Positions 6,227 to 6,635 of a stretch of DNA of 6,635 nucleotides are shown piece by piece. Positions within the stretch are counted from its first letter, which is position 1; the number at the start of each line of letters is the position of its first letter. The position numbers and the translations under genes are program-made. The notes beneath the pieces are model-generated. The model searched no databases. It was not told the origin of the DNA and saw only the letters and a list, made by a program, of their open reading frames with translations. Source of the stretch: Pseudomonadota bacterium (GTDB lineage: Bacteria > Myxococcota > UBA9042 > PHBI01); assembly GCA_005772945.1 (NCBI GenBank), contig SXIE01000186.1, positions 1-6,635 of the forward strand. The letters are read 5' to 3'.

Positions 6227-6635
6227 ATGATCCCTTCCATGACGGTGACCTCCACGCGCCACACGACCGCAAACCTCGGTCTCGAACTTGCCTACCACGT
6301 TTGGCTCGGCCCCGCTCTCGGCGCGCGCGGAACGGTCGTCTTCCTGCACGGATTCCTCGACGTCGGCCAGAGCTTCGACCCCGTCGCGCGCGCCCTGGCC
6401 GCCGCCGGCTGGCGCGTCGTCGCCCCCGACCAGCGCGGCTACGGCGAGAGCGGCCACATCGGCGCCGGCGGCTACTACCACTTCCCCGACTACATCCTCG
6501 ATCTCTACCACCTCTTCGAGGCGCTCTCGCTCCCGAGCGCCACCCTCATCGGCCACTCGATGGGCGCCAGCGTCGCCTGTTACTTCGCCGGCGCCTGGCC
6601 CGAGCGCGTCGACGCCCTCGCGCTGCTCGACGGCC
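6227..6635 (+). CDS. Alpha/beta hydrolase, 5' part (runs off the right edge)
   Basis: The first 136 residues of an alpha/beta-hydrolase-fold enzyme, about half the usual 270-300. VVFLHGF (residues 37-43) carries the oxyanion-hole His-Gly; VVAPDQRGYGESG (64-76) is the typical strand and loop that follow; and LIGHSMGASVA (107-117) is the nucleophile elbow with Ser111. The catalytic acid and His would lie past the window edge. The Ser nucleophile excludes the haloalkane dehalogenase and epoxide hydrolase types, which use Asp, and favours an esterase, lipase or C-C hydrolase. The protein appears cytoplasmic, with no signal peptide. The ATG at 6227 has GAGG 4 nt upstream, which is close; the ATG at 6239 (residue 5) is also possible. 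An in-frame ATG at 6161 is disfavoured because the added codons include AGA, CGA and GGA in a row. Codons end mostly in C (GCC, GTC, CTC, GGC). It is transcribed away from the large exported-protein gene. Confidence 0.92.
   Translation, partial: MIPSMTVTSTRHTTANLGLELAYHVWLGPALGARGTVVFLHGFLDVGQSFDPVARALAAAGWRVVAPDQRGYGESGHIGAGGYYHFPDYILDLYHLFEALSLPSATLIGHSMGASVACYFAGAWPERVDALALLDG

Noticed and set aside
5975..6556. A 193-codon minus-strand open frame across the divergent gap and the hydrolase.
   Set aside because: It is antisense to the hydrolase signature motifs and overlaps the signal peptide region of the large gene. Its product is low-complexity Glu/Arg/Gly/Val.

Overview
The window is very GC-rich with a strong G/C bias at third codon positions. 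That bias, the closely packed genes and the type of proteins encoded suggest a Myxococcota-like (former Deltaproteobacteria) or other high-GC environmental bacterium. No rRNA, tRNA or phylogenetic marker is present, so this placement is an inference.

Layout, left to right. Positions 1-1388 hold the first 462 codons of an unrecognised protein on the minus strand; its stop lies off the left edge. Positions 1381-1941 (minus) encode a hotdog-fold acyl-CoA thioesterase whose stop overlaps the start of that gene by 8 bp, so the two are probably one transcript. A 99-bp gap (1942-2040) holds a 25-bp inverted repeat and a possible promoter for this pair. Positions 2041-6039 (minus) encode a 1332-residue exported protein: signal peptide, a papain-like domain with a candidate Cys/His/Asp triad, a middle region reminiscent of DUF1598, TPR-like repeats and a helical C-terminus. 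Positions 6040-6226 are a divergent intergenic region rich in short inverted repeats, including a perfect 16-bp palindrome ending 5 bp before the next gene. Positions 6227-6635 (plus) are the start of an alpha/beta hydrolase that runs off the right edge.

How the genes relate. The thioesterase (acyl-CoA hydrolysis) and the hydrolase (ester, epoxide or similar small-molecule hydrolysis) look like ordinary metabolic genes. The large exported protein does not fit either pathway, and its position between them says little about its job. I see no transposase, integrase, CRISPR array, toxin-antitoxin pair or recognisable defence system. The item most worth following up is the domain architecture of the large exported protein; second is the palindrome-rich divergent control region.
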